64,000 nucleotides of DNA from an uncultured Bacteroidales bacterium (GCA_902760345.1 CACWFY010000001.1:62001-126000), one strand, 5' to 3'; shown: positions 1-9,810, counted from the stretch's first letter. The notes: generated from the sequence alone by a model not told the origin. Translations and numbers: made by a program.

Positions 1-330
1 AAAGCTCTCGCTGACGGCATACCATTTGATAATGGCACCCACGAGCATCACTGCGGCCGACAGGACAGCTGTGAAGCGTACGCCCATCTTGTCGAGGATG
101 ATACCTGCGAAGATGAGGAAGAATACGAATACGTTAAGGAATACCTCTGAGCCCTGCATGGTGCCAAAGGCCGTCGAGTCCCATCCGCGGGTTTCCTGCA
201 TCAGGTCCTTGATGGGCGACAGGATGTCCATGAAGATGTAGCTGCAGAACATGGCCAATGCCAAGAGCAGCAAAGCAGTCCATCGCATGGCTGCTGAATC
301 TCTCAATGTTTTTTGAATTTGTTCAGTCAT
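1..330 (-). CDS. MFS transporter, N-terminal part (cut by window edge)
   Basis: The reverse strand reads from an ATG at 330 to the window edge without a stop, about 110 residues. After a short cytoplasmic start there is a hydrophobic segment (WTALLLLALAMFCSYIFMD), a loop, then two further membrane segments separated by the short basic loop DKMGVRF. A basic G/D-rich loop between helices 2 and 3 is typical of the major facilitator superfamily. The gene starts 24 bp after the S9 peptidase stop and no promoter box lies between, so it is probably the last visible gene of the yidC operon. The substrate cannot be inferred from this part. Confidence 0.75.
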   Translation of the reverse strand, partial: MTEQIQKTLRDSAAMRWTALLLLALAMFCSYIFMDILSPIKDLMQETRGWDSTAFGTMQGSEVFLNVFVFFLIFAGIILDKMGVRFTAVLSAAVMLVGAIIKWYAVSESF

Positions 331-354
331 TATTCTTACTTTTTCGTTATATCG

Positions 355-2532
355 TTATTTCTTCAGCCATTTATCCAAGAAGTCAAAGAACGTGCGCTGC
401 CAGAGCACACCGTTCTGGGGCTTGAGCACCCAGTGGTTCTCGTCGGGGAAGATTAGCAGCTCAGCGGGGATACCCTTCATGCGGGCGGCATTGAAGGCCG
501 ACATGCCTTGTGTGGCATTGATGCGGTAGTCCTTCTCGCCGTGGATGCAGAGAATAGGCGTGTCCCACTTCTCCACCATCTTGTGTGGCGAGTCGTGATA
601 GGTCTTTTTGGCGCGCGGCATCTGCGGACGGTGCCAGTAGGCTTCGTCGTATTCCCAGTTGCTAAACCAGTTCTCCTCGGTCTCTGTATACATTGCTGCC
701 AGATTGAACGCACCGTCGTGGGCAATGAAGGCCTTGAAGCGCTTCTCGTGGATACCTGCCAGATAGTAGACGCTGAATCCGCCAAATGAGGCACCTACGG
801 CACCCAGACGGTTCTTGTCAACGTATGGCAGTGAGTCGGCGGCAAAGTCAATGGCTGCCAGATAGTCGCTCATGCACTGGCCCGTCCAGTCGCCGCTGAT
901 CTCTTCCTTCCACTCCTGTCCGAAGCCGGGCAGTCCGTGACGGTTAGGCGCAATGACGACATAGCCGTTGGCGGCCATCATCTGGAAGTTCCAGCGATAG
1001 CTCCAGAACTGGCTTACAGGACTCTGCGGACCACCCTCGCAGAACAGCAGGGTGGGGTATTTCTTGCCTTGCTCGTAGTTTGCGGGCAGCATCACCCATA
1101 CCAACTCCTTCTTGCCGTCGGTGGTGGGTACCCAGTACTGCTCCATCTTGCCAAACGTCAGCTGGTCGAGAATCTGCTTGTTCTCAAAGGTGATCTGCTT
1201 GATCTGGGTTCCCTGCTTCTTCACAGGGGGCGTGACCATATAGAGGTCGGTAGGAGCGCTGAGGCTTTGGCGCGAAGCCAGAATCTGCTGACCGTTGTTA
1301 GCCATCTGCAGACCCGTCCAGTCGGCCCAGTCTTCGGTGAGTTGCTTTACTGCCTTCTTGCTGTCGACACTATACAGGTTGCAGCAACCGTGCCATACAC
1401 TCAGGAAATAGAGTAGCGTCTCTTGCTTCTTAGTGGCAGGAGCCCAGCAGAAGGCATCAACGTCGCTCTTCCAGTCGACATAAGTTTTTACGCCAGTAGC
1501 CATCTCGTAGATGCACAGACGGTTGAGGTCGGCCTCATAGCCGTCGCGCTCCATCGACAGCCAGGCAACGTACTTGCCGTCGGGCGAGAACTGTGGATTC
1601 TGGTCGTAGCCCACATTGTTCTTCAGGTTCTCCTTGGCGTTCACAGCCTGGATGGCCAGCGTACGTGTGGGGTCAACGGCAGGTGCCTGATAGTCGGCCG
1701 GCTTGCAGAGGTTGCGCGTCGTCTTGTTGGCAACGTCATAGAGGAAAATGTCCGAGTCGGTAGAGATAGAGTACTTCAGGCCTGTCTTCTTGCGACAGGT
1801 GTAGGCAATGCTCTTCGAGTCGGGGCTCCACGCCAGTTGCTCCATGCCGCCAAACGGCTCCATCGGGCACTCGTAGGGTTCACCCTCGAGGATGTCTGTC
1901 ATGTCTGAACCGATGGAAAAGCCATCAGTCACAGTGGCAACGAAGGGATGCTGGATGCTCTCCACATAGTGGTCCCAATGACGATACATCAGGTCGGTGA
2001 CATGACGGCCCGTTGCTTTGGGCAGGTCGTCGGGGTTCTTCTTGATGACCTCGTAGTAGGGCAGTGACTTCAAGATAATCACTTTTTGACGGTCAGGCGA
2101 AAATTGGAAACCCTCCACCTTGCCGTCGGTCTTTGACAGCTGGCGACGCTCGGTGCCGTCCAGTTTCATGGCCCATATCTCGCCACCAGTAATGAAGGCA
2201 ATGGTCTCGTTGTCCAGCCAAGCGGGATCGGTCTCGCTCTTGGCGCTTTTGGTCAGCAACTGCTGGCCGCTACCATCAGGGTTCATCATGTAGAGCACCT
2301 GATGGCTCTTATTCTGCTTGACACTATAGTAGCCCACCTGATAGACGATATGCTTGCCGTCGGGGGCTGCCTGATAACTGCCGATGCGTCCCATCGCCCA
2401 AAGGGCCTCTGGGGTCATCATTCGGCTCTGCAGTTTGATATTCTGTTTACCTATCACGTTGTCTTGTGCTATACTTGTTGATGAGACAAATGGGACTAAT
2501 AGGGCTAATAGGATAAATAGGTTTTTCTTCAT
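355..2532 (-). CDS. S9 family serine peptidase (prolyl oligopeptidase / acylaminoacyl-peptidase type), secreted
   Basis: 725 residues. A signal peptide (MKKNLFILLALLVPFVSS) is followed by WD40/TolB-like beta-propeller repeats (for example SPDGKYVAWLS and SPDSKSIAYTC) and a C-terminal alpha/beta hydrolase domain. The nucleophile is the Ser of GASFGGF near residue 582, with Asp in GEKDYRI near 668 and His in DENHWV near 700, so the triad looks intact. It is expected to cleave short peptides in the periplasm, like other dipeptidyl-peptidase-like enzymes of Bacteroidota. It follows the DUF1846 gene by 38 bp without a visible promoter and precedes an MFS transporter, a pairing that would suit peptide breakdown plus uptake (inference). 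The signal-peptide codons carry a 9-bp repeat, annotated separately. Confidence 0.92.
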   Translation of the reverse strand: MKKNLFILLALLVPFVSSTSIAQDNVIGKQNIKLQSRMMTPEALWAMGRIGSYQAAPDGKHIVYQVGYYSVKQNKSHQVLYMMNPDGSGQQLLTKSAKSETDPAWLDNETIAFITGGEIWAMKLDGTERRQLSKTDGKVEGFQFSPDRQKVIILKSLPYYEVIKKNPDDLPKATGRHVTDLMYRHWDHYVESIQHPFVATVTDGFSIGSDMTDILEGEPYECPMEPFGGMEQLAWSPDSKSIAYTCRKKTGLKYSISTDSDIFLYDVANKTTRNLCKPADYQAPAVDPTRTLAIQAVNAKENLKNNVGYDQNPQFSPDGKYVAWLSMERDGYEADLNRLCIYEMATGVKTYVDWKSDVDAFCWAPATKKQETLLYFLSVWHGCCNLYSVDSKKAVKQLTEDWADWTGLQMANNGQQILASRQSLSAPTDLYMVTPPVKKQGTQIKQITFENKQILDQLTFGKMEQYWVPTTDGKKELVWVMLPANYEQGKKYPTLLFCEGGPQSPVSQFWSYRWNFQMMAANGYVVIAPNRHGLPGFGQEWKEEISGDWTGQCMSDYLAAIDFAADSLPYVDKNRLGAVGASFGGFSVYYLAGIHEKRFKAFIAHDGAFNLAAMYTETEENWFSNWEYDEAYWHRPQMPRAKKTYHDSPHKMVEKWDTPILCIHGEKDYRINATQGMSAFNAARMKGIPAELLIFPDENHWVLKPQNGVLWQRTFFDFLDKWLKK
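2490..2520. repeat. 9-bp direct repeat inside a signal-peptide coding region
   Basis: Three 9-bp units (ATGGGACTA, ATAGGGCTA, ATAGGATAA) followed by a partial fourth. On the coding strand they give the hydrophobic core of the S9 peptidase signal peptide. The same CCCATTAG-type 9-mer recurs at 53771-53797 and 63978-64000. A period of 9 keeps the reading frame, so copy changes would alter only the length of the hydrophobic core. Confidence 0.6.
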
Positions 2533-2570
2533 AGCTATTCACTTTTCGTTATTCACTAGGCCTATGGCCG

Positions 2571-4034
2571 CTACTTTTTCTTCACAGGGTCACAGGTGAG
2601 TCCACAGCCCAGCTTCTTGAAGATTTTGCGGTCTACCTCTGACAGCATCACCGTAGAATGCACCTGACAGCCACGCAGACGCGGCAGCTGTTCCAAGGCC
2701 TGGCGACACTGCTCGTCATCTTTCGACAGCACGCTGAGGGCTACGAGCACCTCGTCGGTATGCAGGCGGGGATTGCGGCCTCCCAGATATTCAATCTTCG
2801 TCTTCTGAACGGGTTCTATCAGACTCTGTGGAATCAGCTTCACCTCATGGTCAATATGTGCCAGATGCTTCATGGCGTTGAGCAACAGTGCTGCTGAACA
2901 GCCGAGAAGGGGAGACGACTTGGCAGTGATGATGGTGCCGTCCTCGAGTTCCATAGCGGCGGCAGTATGTCCGCTCAGCTCCTGTTTGGCAGCAGCGGCA
3001 ACGGTGACGCGGCGATAGGCCGTCGTAATCTTTGCCTGATTGAACAGCATCAGTATCTTGTTCACCTCTGCCTCGTTGTCAGCACCGTCGGCCATCTTGT
3101 TTGTGGCGTCGTAGTAGCGGCGAATAATCTCGTCGCGGCTGGCATTGCAGCACACTTCGTCGTCAGAGATGCAGAAACCCACCATGTTGACACCCATATC
3201 CGTCGGCGACTTGTAGGGGCTTTCGCCGTAGATGCCTTCAAACAGGGCGTTCAGTACGGGGAATATCTCGATATCGCGGTTGTAATTGATGGCTATCTTG
3301 TCGTAAGCCTCCAGATGGAACGGGTCAATCATATTGACGTCGTTCAGGTCGGCAGTAGCAGCCTCGTAGGCAATGTTGACGGGGTGCTTCAGCGGCAGGC
3401 TCCACACGGGGAATGTCTCGAACTTGGCATAGCCGGCACGTATACCGCGCTTGTTCTCGTTGTACAGCTGTGACAGACAGACTGCCATCTTGCCACTACC
3501 CGGTCCTGGGGCTGTGACGATGACCAGCTCGCGGCTGGTCTCCACATAGTCGTTCTTGCCAAAGCCTTCGTCCGAGGCTATCAGGTCGACATTGTGGGGA
3601 TAGCCGTCAATTAAATAATGTACGTACGCGCGTATGCCCAATTTCTCCAGACGATGGCGGAATTGGTCGGCGGCGTGCTGACCGTTATAGTGGGTGATAA
3701 CTACCGAACCCACCATGAAGTCGCGGCTCTGGAACTCCTCGCGCAGACGTAGCACGTCCTCGTCGTAAGTGATGCCCAGGTCTGAGCGTACCTTGTTCTT
3801 CTCGATGTCCTCGGCGCTGACCACAATGACGATTTCCATCTGGTCGCGCAGCTGGGCAAACATCCTCAGCTTGCTGTCGGGCTTGAAGCCGGGCAGTACG
3901 CGGCTGGCGTGGTGGTCGTCAAAGAGTTTACCGCCTAGTTCGAGGTAAAGTTTACCATCGAACTGGGCGATACGCTCACGAATATGCTCTGATTGTATCT
4001 TCAGATACTTATCGTTGTCAAATCCTATTTTCAT
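2571..4034 (-). CDS. DUF1846 domain protein
   Basis: 487 residues, the usual length of the DUF1846 family. The N-terminus (MKIGFDNDKYLKIQSEHI) and the stretch ELGGKLFDDHHASRVLPGF are characteristic of the family. TAPGPGSGKMAVCLSQ in the middle resembles a P-loop-like glycine-rich turn. The proteins are cytosolic and their biochemical role is not established. The start ATG overlaps the yidC stop by 4 bp (ATGA), so the two are translationally coupled. Pairing with yidC is context only and does not by itself indicate a function. Confidence 0.9.
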   Translation of the reverse strand: MKIGFDNDKYLKIQSEHIRERIAQFDGKLYLELGGKLFDDHHASRVLPGFKPDSKLRMFAQLRDQMEIVIVVSAEDIEKNKVRSDLGITYDEDVLRLREEFQSRDFMVGSVVITHYNGQHAADQFRHRLEKLGIRAYVHYLIDGYPHNVDLIASDEGFGKNDYVETSRELVIVTAPGPGSGKMAVCLSQLYNENKRGIRAGYAKFETFPVWSLPLKHPVNIAYEAATADLNDVNMIDPFHLEAYDKIAINYNRDIEIFPVLNALFEGIYGESPYKSPTDMGVNMVGFCISDDEVCCNASRDEIIRRYYDATNKMADGADNEAEVNKILMLFNQAKITTAYRRVTVAAAAKQELSGHTAAAMELEDGTIITAKSSPLLGCSAALLLNAMKHLAHIDHEVKLIPQSLIEPVQKTKIEYLGGRNPRLHTDEVLVALSVLSKDDEQCRQALEQLPRLRGCQVHSTVMLSEVDRKIFKKLGCGLTCDPVKKK

Positions 4035-5902
4035 CTTTTACGTTGTTTTTGCATCTCCTCTGCTTGCTTCTGCATGGCTTCCAGACGGGCAGCCAGTCCT
4101 GAGGCTTTCTTGGGATTGTTCTTGTTTGCCTGATAGTTGGCCTCCAGAATGGCCAGCAACTTGGCGTCGTCGGTGGTTTTGCGCAACGTGTACATGATAG
4201 CTGCTGACATGAACAGCGAGATGAAGTAGTAGAAGTTCAGACCGCTGGAATAGTCGTTGAAGATGAAGAAGAACATCAGTGGCATGATGTACATCATCCA
4301 TTGCATCATCTTCATCTGCTCAGCCTGCTGGCCCACCATCTGGTCTTTCTGCTGCTGCATCGAGAACCATGTGTAGATCAGCTGGGCGGCACAGAACAGG
4401 ATGCACGTCAGCGAGAGGTGGTCGCCAATACCCCAGATGTTGGTGCCCCACTCCCAGATGGGGTCGTAGGTGCTGAGGTCGTTCATCCAAAGGAACGACT
4501 GTCCGCGCAGCTGGATGGCGTTAGGCACGAAGAAGAACATAGCCAGCCAGATAGGCATTTGGATGAGCATGGGCAGACATCCTGACAGGGGGCTGACGCC
4601 ATATTTCGAGTAGAGCGACATCATCTCTTGCTGCTTCTTCATCTGGTCTTCGGGTTTGTCGTACTGCTTGGTAGCCTCTTCGAACTTGGGTTTAAGCACG
4701 CGCATCTTGGCACTCGACATGTAGCTCTTCTTCACCATCGGGAAGGTGATGGCCTTCAGCAGAATGGTGATGAGGATGAGCACGATACCCATGTTCAGTC
4801 CCAGACCGGTCAGCCAGTCGAAGACATACAGCGTAAACCAGCGGTTGATCCAGCGCAACAGCCACCAGCCGAGGTTGACCAACTGTTCGAGGTCGAGGTC
4901 CTTGCCAAACTGGCTCTGCTGTTCTACCTCCTGAATCAGTCGGAAGTCGTTGGGGCCGATATACATCTCAAACTCTGACGCTTTCTGGCCCGTGGGGTCG
5001 AAGTCGGTCTTCAGTGTGGCGTCAAACTGTTTCAGATAGCCCGAACCTTTCTCGTCCTGAATGCTCGAGAGCTTGGCACCACCTGTGAAGTCGTCCTTCG
5101 AAATCAAGGCTACCGAGAAGAACTGGTTGCGGAAGGCTACCCAGTCCAGACGCTCCTCGACGGTTTCCGTCTCGTCGCTGGTCTCCGACAGATTGTCGGT
5201 ACTACCTTTGGCCTCCTTGTAGAACAGGCCTGTATAGCGGCTCTCAAACGAGAATCCCTTCTCCTGCTGGCGACAGTGGTCGCTCCAGGCAATCTCCACT
5301 TCCTTGTACGACGGGGCAAACATTCCTGCTAGACCCTTGGCCTGCAGCGACAGGCTGACCATGTAGTCGCGCCCCAGACGGTAGCGCATGATCATCTGTC
5401 CGCCACCAGCAGCCGTAGCTGTCATGGTGACTGTCGTGTCGGTCTGCTCTGACGGGGTGAAGTACAGGTCTTGCGTGACGATGTTCTCCTGCTTGCCGGC
5501 AAGCATGAAGTTCAGCTGCTGGTCGCCCTCGTCAAACAGAGTTACGTCGGGTTTTCCGTCGATGTTCTTGAAATCCTTGATGACGGCTTTCTTGATGACG
5601 CCGCCCTTGGTGTCGAGCGTCAACTCCAGCTTCTGGTTCTTCAGCACCACCTGCTGTGAGGTACCGCTCTGGGCGGCATGAAACAGTGCTGTCGTGTCTG
5701 CTGCCACTGCCGAGTCGGCTTTTGCGGCAGCCTGTTGTGCAGCCTGCTGCTGGGCTTTCTCTGCCTTTTCCTTCGCGACAGCTGCTATGCTGTCCTGCAT
5801 ACGTGCGGCTTCAATATCCTCTGCCGACGGCTGGTTCCACCAACTGAACCCGATGAGTACCGCGCCAATCAGTATGAAACCAATAATGGTGTCCTTATTC
5901 AT
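4031..5902 (-). CDS. yidC: Membrane protein insertase YidC
   Basis: 623 residues. It inserts and folds inner-membrane proteins, alone or with SecYEG. An N-terminal membrane anchor (IGFILIGAVLIGFSWW) is followed by an Ala/Gln/Lys-rich linker and a large periplasmic domain to about residue 350. The conserved five-helix insertase core follows, including the segment KPKFEEATKQYDK and LPMLIQMPIWLAMFFF, and the protein ends in a Lys/Gln-rich basic tail. Length and layout match the Bacteroidota form. It is the first gene of the leftward operon and has a clear promoter box 35 bp upstream of the ATG. Confidence 0.97.
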   Translation of the reverse strand: MNKDTIIGFILIGAVLIGFSWWNQPSAEDIEAARMQDSIAAVAKEKAEKAQQQAAQQAAAKADSAVAADTTALFHAAQSGTSQQVVLKNQKLELTLDTKGGVIKKAVIKDFKNIDGKPDVTLFDEGDQQLNFMLAGKQENIVTQDLYFTPSEQTDTTVTMTATAAGGGQMIMRYRLGRDYMVSLSLQAKGLAGMFAPSYKEVEIAWSDHCRQQEKGFSFESRYTGLFYKEAKGSTDNLSETSDETETVEERLDWVAFRNQFFSVALISKDDFTGGAKLSSIQDEKGSGYLKQFDATLKTDFDPTGQKASEFEMYIGPNDFRLIQEVEQQSQFGKDLDLEQLVNLGWWLLRWINRWFTLYVFDWLTGLGLNMGIVLILITILLKAITFPMVKKSYMSSAKMRVLKPKFEEATKQYDKPEDQMKKQQEMMSLYSKYGVSPLSGCLPMLIQMPIWLAMFFFVPNAIQLRGQSFLWMNDLSTYDPIWEWGTNIWGIGDHLSLTCILFCAAQLIYTWFSMQQQKDQMVGQQAEQMKMMQWMMYIMPLMFFFIFNDYSSGLNFYYFISLFMSAAIMYTLRKTTDDAKLLAILEANYQANKNNPKKASGLAARLEAMQKQAEEMQKQRKR

Positions 5903-5936
5903 TGTCTCTCTTTACCTAATTATTAAATACGAAGTG

Positions 5937-5944
5937 CAAAGGTA
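5937..5944 (-). promoter_or_regulatory. Promoter -7 box of the yidC operon
   Basis: The reverse strand reads TACCTTTG, an exact match to the Bacteroidota -7 consensus TAnnTTTG, about 35 nt before the yidC ATG. Transcription should start a few bases further toward yidC. Confidence 0.75.
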
Positions 5945-6039
5945 CAAAAAAAAAGGCAAAAGTGGAAAGTGAATCGTAAAAAATTCTTGTTACTTGAAAA
6001 ATATTAAGCATTCTGCGTGATGCATTAAGCTTTTTTTCG

Positions 6040-6047
6040 TATCTTTG
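6040..6047 (+). promoter_or_regulatory. Promoter -7 box of the DUF3078 gene; decides its start
   Basis: TATCTTTG matches TAnnTTTG. A possible TTG start at 6045 lies inside this box, so the ATG at 6057 is the real start. Only 9 nt separate the box from the ATG, leaving a leader of about 5 nt or less. Confidence 0.7.
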
Positions 6048-6056
6048 CAGACAGTT

Positions 6057-7358
6057 ATGAAATACAAGTATCTATTACTGATGATGGCGTTGCTGACGGT
6101 GACTTTCGCGTCAGCACAGCGCAAAGGCCGCGAAGCCGTGGCTGTCGACAGGAAACCTGACACCGCGCAGGTAGTAAAAGACTATATCGACTCGCTGACG
6201 TCGTTGCGCCAGCAGCTCGACTCCCTCCAGCGCGTCAACACCCAGTTGCGTCAGGAGGCTGACGACGGCCGCTACTTCCGTCTGTTTGCTCCTCCCACCT
6301 TCTACCATTCAGGGGCAAAAAGCGCACTGTCGCTCACCGAAAATAGTCGTGACGACGTGGCTGCTTCCGTCGACGAGGCTATGATGCAGCTCTACATGCG
6401 TCGTCCCGACCTGGTTGAAAACAACGAGAGCAACCTCCGCAAGGTAGGCACCATTCGCGAAGATGTCAACCGCGAGATGAGCCAGCAGGTCGACCTGACC
6501 AATCTGGCAGAGCCCACCCCCGAAGAGCCTGAGGCCGTACCTGTCCGTCTGGTGGTACAGAAACCCAACTTCTGGAAGTTCAAGGGCGACGGCTACATGC
6601 AGTTCCTACAGAACTATGTCTCCGACAACTGGCACAAGGGTGGCGAGTCCAACTATTCGGCCGTTGCTGCCGCTACCTTGGAGCTCAACTACAACGACCA
6701 CGACCGTTTCACCTTCGACAACAAACTCGAGGCGAAACTCGGCATACAGACGTCGCCGTCCGACACCGTTCATAAGTTTAAGACCAACAACGACCTGTTG
6801 CGTCTCACCAGCAAGCTCGGCATACAGGCCCACAAACGCTGGTACTATACCCTGCAGTTGCTGGCCTATACGCAGTTTGCACGTGGTCTGAAGGCCAACG
6901 ACGAGAACGTCTACTCCGACTTCACGTCGCCCTTCGACCTCAACCTCGGTCTTGGTATGGAGTATAAGGTCGAGGCCCTCAACAAGCGGCTGATCGGTAC
7001 GCTCAACTTCCTGCCGCTTTCATTCAACTTCCGCTATGTCGCACGCTGGGACCTCGCTCCCAAGTACGGCATTCGTGGCGACCACCGGACCATGGAAGAC
7101 TTTGGTTCCCAGTTTACTGGCGAACTGAAGTGGCAGTTGCTCGACCAGCTGTCGTGGAAGACGCGCCTCTTTGCCTATACATCCTACCACCGCGGACTCA
7201 TCGAGTGGGAAAACCAGTTCGAGCTGAAGGTCACGAAGTACATCTCCGCCAACCTCTTTCTCTATCCTCGCTTCGACGACGCCAATGCCCGCGACGACGA
7301 CATGGGCTACTTCCAGTTCCAGGAGTACAGTAGTATAGGATTGACCTATAATTTTTAA
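6057..7358 (+). CDS. DUF3078 outer-membrane beta-barrel protein
   Basis: 433 residues from the ATG at 6057. A signal peptide (MKYKYLLLMMALLTVTFASA) is followed by a coiled-coil-like stretch (SLTSLRQQLDSLQRVNTQLR) and, from about residue 180, alternating aromatic beta strands beginning NFWKFKGDGYMQFLQNYVSDNW and ending in the barrel-type C-terminus SIGLTYNF. The motif SDNWHKGGESNYS is typical of DUF3078. It is expected in the outer membrane; its function is unknown. It is monocistronic, with a promoter 9 nt upstream and a strong hairpin terminator 40 bp downstream shared with the convergent DUF1573 gene. Confidence 0.88.
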   Translation: MKYKYLLLMMALLTVTFASAQRKGREAVAVDRKPDTAQVVKDYIDSLTSLRQQLDSLQRVNTQLRQEADDGRYFRLFAPPTFYHSGAKSALSLTENSRDDVAASVDEAMMQLYMRRPDLVENNESNLRKVGTIREDVNREMSQQVDLTNLAEPTPEEPEAVPVRLVVQKPNFWKFKGDGYMQFLQNYVSDNWHKGGESNYSAVAAATLELNYNDHDRFTFDNKLEAKLGIQTSPSDTVHKFKTNNDLLRLTSKLGIQAHKRWYYTLQLLAYTQFARGLKANDENVYSDFTSPFDLNLGLGMEYKVEALNKRLIGTLNFLPLSFNFRYVARWDLAPKYGIRGDHRTMEDFGSQFTGELKWQLLDQLSWKTRLFAYTSYHRGLIEWENQFELKVTKYISANLFLYPRFDDANARDDDMGYFQFQEYSSIGLTYNF

Positions 7359-7460
7359 AGGTAAAAAGGTAAAAGGGTAAAAAATATGCCTGACATAAAA
7401 GGCTGTACATCAACTGATGCACAGCCTTTTTTGCCTTTTTACTTTTTTACCCTTTTACTT
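7357..7460. repeat. A/T-rich 8-bp repeats flanking a terminator
   Basis: Left of the terminator lie AAAGGTAA, AAAGGTAA and AAGGGTAA (7357-7380). Right of it lie TTTTTACT, TTTTTACC and CTTTTACT up to about 7460. The two arms are roughly inverted copies of each other and overlap the 3' ends of both convergent genes. A closely similar tract sits at 56898-56929. Confidence 0.6.
7398..7432. terminator. Bidirectional intrinsic terminator
   Basis: AAAGGCTGT pairs with ACAGCCTTT, and inside that CATCA pairs with TGATG around a 2-nt loop, with a single A/C mismatch between the two stems. A T run follows on the + strand and an A run precedes it, so it can end both the DUF3078 and the DUF1573 transcripts. 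Confidence 0.88.
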
Positions 7461-7880
7461 TTCCGCTTCGGTCATGTCGCCTTCGATGTAGAGGCGGGTC
7501 ATCTCAACGGCACCATTAGTGCGTATGGTGATGGACTTTTTAAAATGGCCTGGGAATTTTCCCTCGCCATTGTAGGTAACCTTGATCTCGCCTTTGTCAC
7601 CGGGCTGGACAGGGGTCTTGGTGTATTCAGGAACAGTGCAGCCGCACGAGGCAATGGCCTGATTGACGACCAAAGGCTGTTCGCCAATGTTGGTATAGCT
7701 GAACGTGCAGGTGACCACAGGATTCTTCTCCGAGAAAGAACCGAAGTTATGGGTGGTCTTCTCGAACTTGATCTGAGCGGGTTTTAGTTCGTTCTTGGTA
7801 CCCTTCTGGTCGGCATTCTGGGCCATGGCGGCAGTCATTGAGCCAACCAGCATCAGGGCCATGAGTATCATCTTTTTCAT
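7455..7880 (-). CDS. DUF1573 domain protein, secreted
   Basis: 141 residues. The signal peptide MKKMILMALMLVGSMTAAMAQ is followed by a single immunoglobulin-like DUF1573 domain (KTTHNFGSFSEKNPVVTCTF, GEQPLVVNQAIASCGCT). The CGCT pair of cysteines is a family hallmark. It is a periplasmic or surface protein of unknown role, common in Bacteroidota. It is a single gene with its own promoter box 34 nt upstream and a terminator shared with the convergent DUF3078 gene. Confidence 0.9.
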   Translation of the reverse strand: MKKMILMALMLVGSMTAAMAQNADQKGTKNELKPAQIKFEKTTHNFGSFSEKNPVVTCTFSYTNIGEQPLVVNQAIASCGCTVPEYTKTPVQPGDKGEIKVTYNGEGKFPGHFKKSITIRTNGAVEMTRLYIEGDMTEAEK

Positions 7881-7913
7881 CTTTTATCCTTTTTTATTGT
7901 ACATAAGACGTTG

Positions 7914-7921
7914 CAAAAGTA
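7914..7921 (-). promoter_or_regulatory. Promoter -7 box of the DUF1573 gene
   Basis: The reverse strand reads TACTTTTG, matching TAnnTTTG, about 34 nt before the ATG. Confidence 0.65.
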
Positions 7922-8007
7922 ACCCTTTTTCTTGAGACTTGTACGTTTTTGGCCGTCTTTTTTGAATATTTTAATAATTAAGTATAGGTTTTTCGCTCGT
8001 TTATTTG

Positions 8008-8015
8008 TACCTTTG
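8008..8015 (+). promoter_or_regulatory. Promoter -7 box of aspS; decides its start
   Basis: TACCTTTG matches TAnnTTTG. An alternative TTG start at 8005 overlaps the box, so the ATG at 8050 is preferred, with a leader of about 30 nt. Confidence 0.75.
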
Positions 8016-8049
8016 TGCCCTTGAAACGAAAAATATAACATATAAATAT

Positions 8050-9810
8050 ATGTACAGGACAAAAACTTGTGGTGAGCTGCGTCTCACCGATGCCGGCAGC
8101 GAGGTAACACTGGCCGGATGGGTACAGAAAACGAGAAAGATGGGCGGTATGACGTTTGTCGACCTGCGCGACCGCTATGGCATCACGCAATTGGTGTTTG
8201 ACGAGTCGAAGGATGCCGCTCTGTGTGAACAAGCTAACAAGCTGGGCCGTGAGTGGTGCATCCAGGTGACGGGGCAGGTGAGCGAACGAGAGTCGAAGAA
8301 CCCGAAGATGGATACGGGCGACATTGAGATACTGACAGAGAAACTGAACGTGCTGAGCGAGAGCCAGACACCGCCATTCACCATTGAGGACCAGACGGAT
8401 GGTGGCGACGATATCCGCATGAAGTACCGCTATCTGGACTTGCGCCGTCCCTGTGTTCGCAAGAACCTGGAGCTGCGCCATAAGATGACCATCCTGATAC
8501 GTAACTTCCTGGACAACCTGAACTTCATTGAGGTGGAGACGCCTATCCTGATTGGCTCGACGCCTGAGGGTGCCCGCGACTTCGTGGTGCCCAGCCGCAT
8601 GAATCCAGGACAGTTCTATGCGCTACCCCAGAGTCCGCAGACGCTGAAGCAGCTGCTGATGGTGAGTGGTTTCGACCGTTACTTCCAGATTGCCAAGTGT
8701 TTCCGTGACGAGGACTTGCGTGCCGACCGTCAGCCTGAGTTTACACAGATAGACTGTGAGATGTCGTTTGCCGATCAGGAGGATGTGTTGCAGATCTTTG
8801 AGGACTTGGCCCGCCACCTGTTCAAGGAGGTGCGTGGCGTTGAGTTGCCCGCACTTGAGCGTATGACGTGGCACGAGGCCATGCGCCGCTTCGGCAGTGA
8901 CAAGCCCGACCTGCGCTTCGGCATGGAGTTTGTGGAACTGATGGACGTGCTGAAGGGTACGGGCGAGTTCCCGGTATTCAACGAGGCTGAATATATTGGT
9001 GGTATCGTGGTACCTGGCTGTGCTGAATATACCCGCAAGCAGTTAGATCAGTTGACCGACTTCGTGAAGCGTCCTCAGGTGGGTGCGAAGGGCTTGGTAT
9101 ATGTGAAGTTCAATAGCGACGGCACGGTGAAGTCAAGCATCGATAAGTTCTACCAGCCCGAGGTTTGGCAGAAGCTGAAGGAGAAGACGGGTGCCAAGGA
9201 TGGTGACCTGGTGCTGATTCTGAGTGGCGACAAGGCCAACAAGACGCGCACACAGCTCTGCACATTGCGTCTGGAGATGGGCGACCGCCTGGGACTCCGT
9301 GATAAGAACGTGTTCAAGTGTCTGTGGATTGTCGACTTCCCCCTGTTCGAGTGGAGCGACGAGGAGCAGCGTCTGATGGCTACACACCATCCGTTTACGT
9401 TGCCAAATCCTGACGATATTCCCCTGCTCGACACAGCTCCCGAGAAGGTGCGCGCCGTGGCCTACGACTTCGTCTGCAACGGTATCGAGGTGGGCGGCGG
9501 CTCGCTGCGTATCCACGACGGCAAGCTGCAGGAGAAGATGTTCCAAATACTGGGCTTCACCCCCGAGCGTGCAATGGCTCAGTTCGGCTTCCTGATCAAC
9601 GCCTTCAAGTATGGAGCACCGCCTCATGCCGGTCTGGCTTTCGGACTGGACCGCTTCGTGAGCATCATGGCCGGACTCGACTCGATTCGCGACTGTATTG
9701 CCTTCCCGAAGAACAATTCTGGTCGTGACGTGATGCTTGACGCCCCTGGCGAACTGGACCCCAAACAGCTGGAAGAGTTGAACTTACGGATTGACCTAAG
9801 TCAAGAATAG
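8050..9810 (+). CDS. aspS: Aspartate--tRNA ligase
   Basis: 586 residues from the ATG at 8050, the normal length of bacterial AspRS. It charges tRNA-Asp with aspartate. An N-terminal OB-fold anticodon domain ([20 protein letters not shown]) leads into the class II catalytic core with motif 2 ([18 protein letters not shown]) and motif 3 ([15 protein letters not shown]). The bacterial GAD insertion domain lies between. [11 protein letters not shown] also fits AspRS. It appears monocistronic: the next gene has its own promoter and lies 112 bp downstream. Confidence 0.98.
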   Translation: MYRTKTCGELRLTDAGSEVTLAGWVQKTRKMGGMTFVDLRDRYGITQLVFDESKDAALCEQANKLGREWCIQVTGQVSERESKNPKMDTGDIEILTEKLNVLSESQTPPFTIEDQTDGGDDIRMKYRYLDLRRPCVRKNLELRHKMTILIRNFLDNLNFIEVETPILIGSTPEGARDFVVPSRMNPGQFYALPQSPQTLKQLLMVSGFDRYFQIAKCFRDEDLRADRQPEFTQIDCEMSFADQEDVLQIFEDLARHLFKEVRGVELPALERMTWHEAMRRFGSDKPDLRFGMEFVELMDVLKGTGEFPVFNEAEYIGGIVVPGCAEYTRKQLDQLTDFVKRPQVGAKGLVYVKFNSDGTVKSSIDKFYQPEVWQKLKEKTGAKDGDLVLILSGDKANKTRTQLCTLRLEMGDRLGLRDKNVFKCLWIVDFPLFEWSDEEQRLMATHHPFTLPNPDDIPLLDTAPEKVRAVAYDFVCNGIEVGGGSLRIHDGKLQEKMFQILGFTPERAMAQFGFLINAFKYGAPPHAGLAFGLDRFVSIMAGLDSIRDCIAFPKNNSGRDVMLDAPGELDPKQLEELNLRIDLSQE

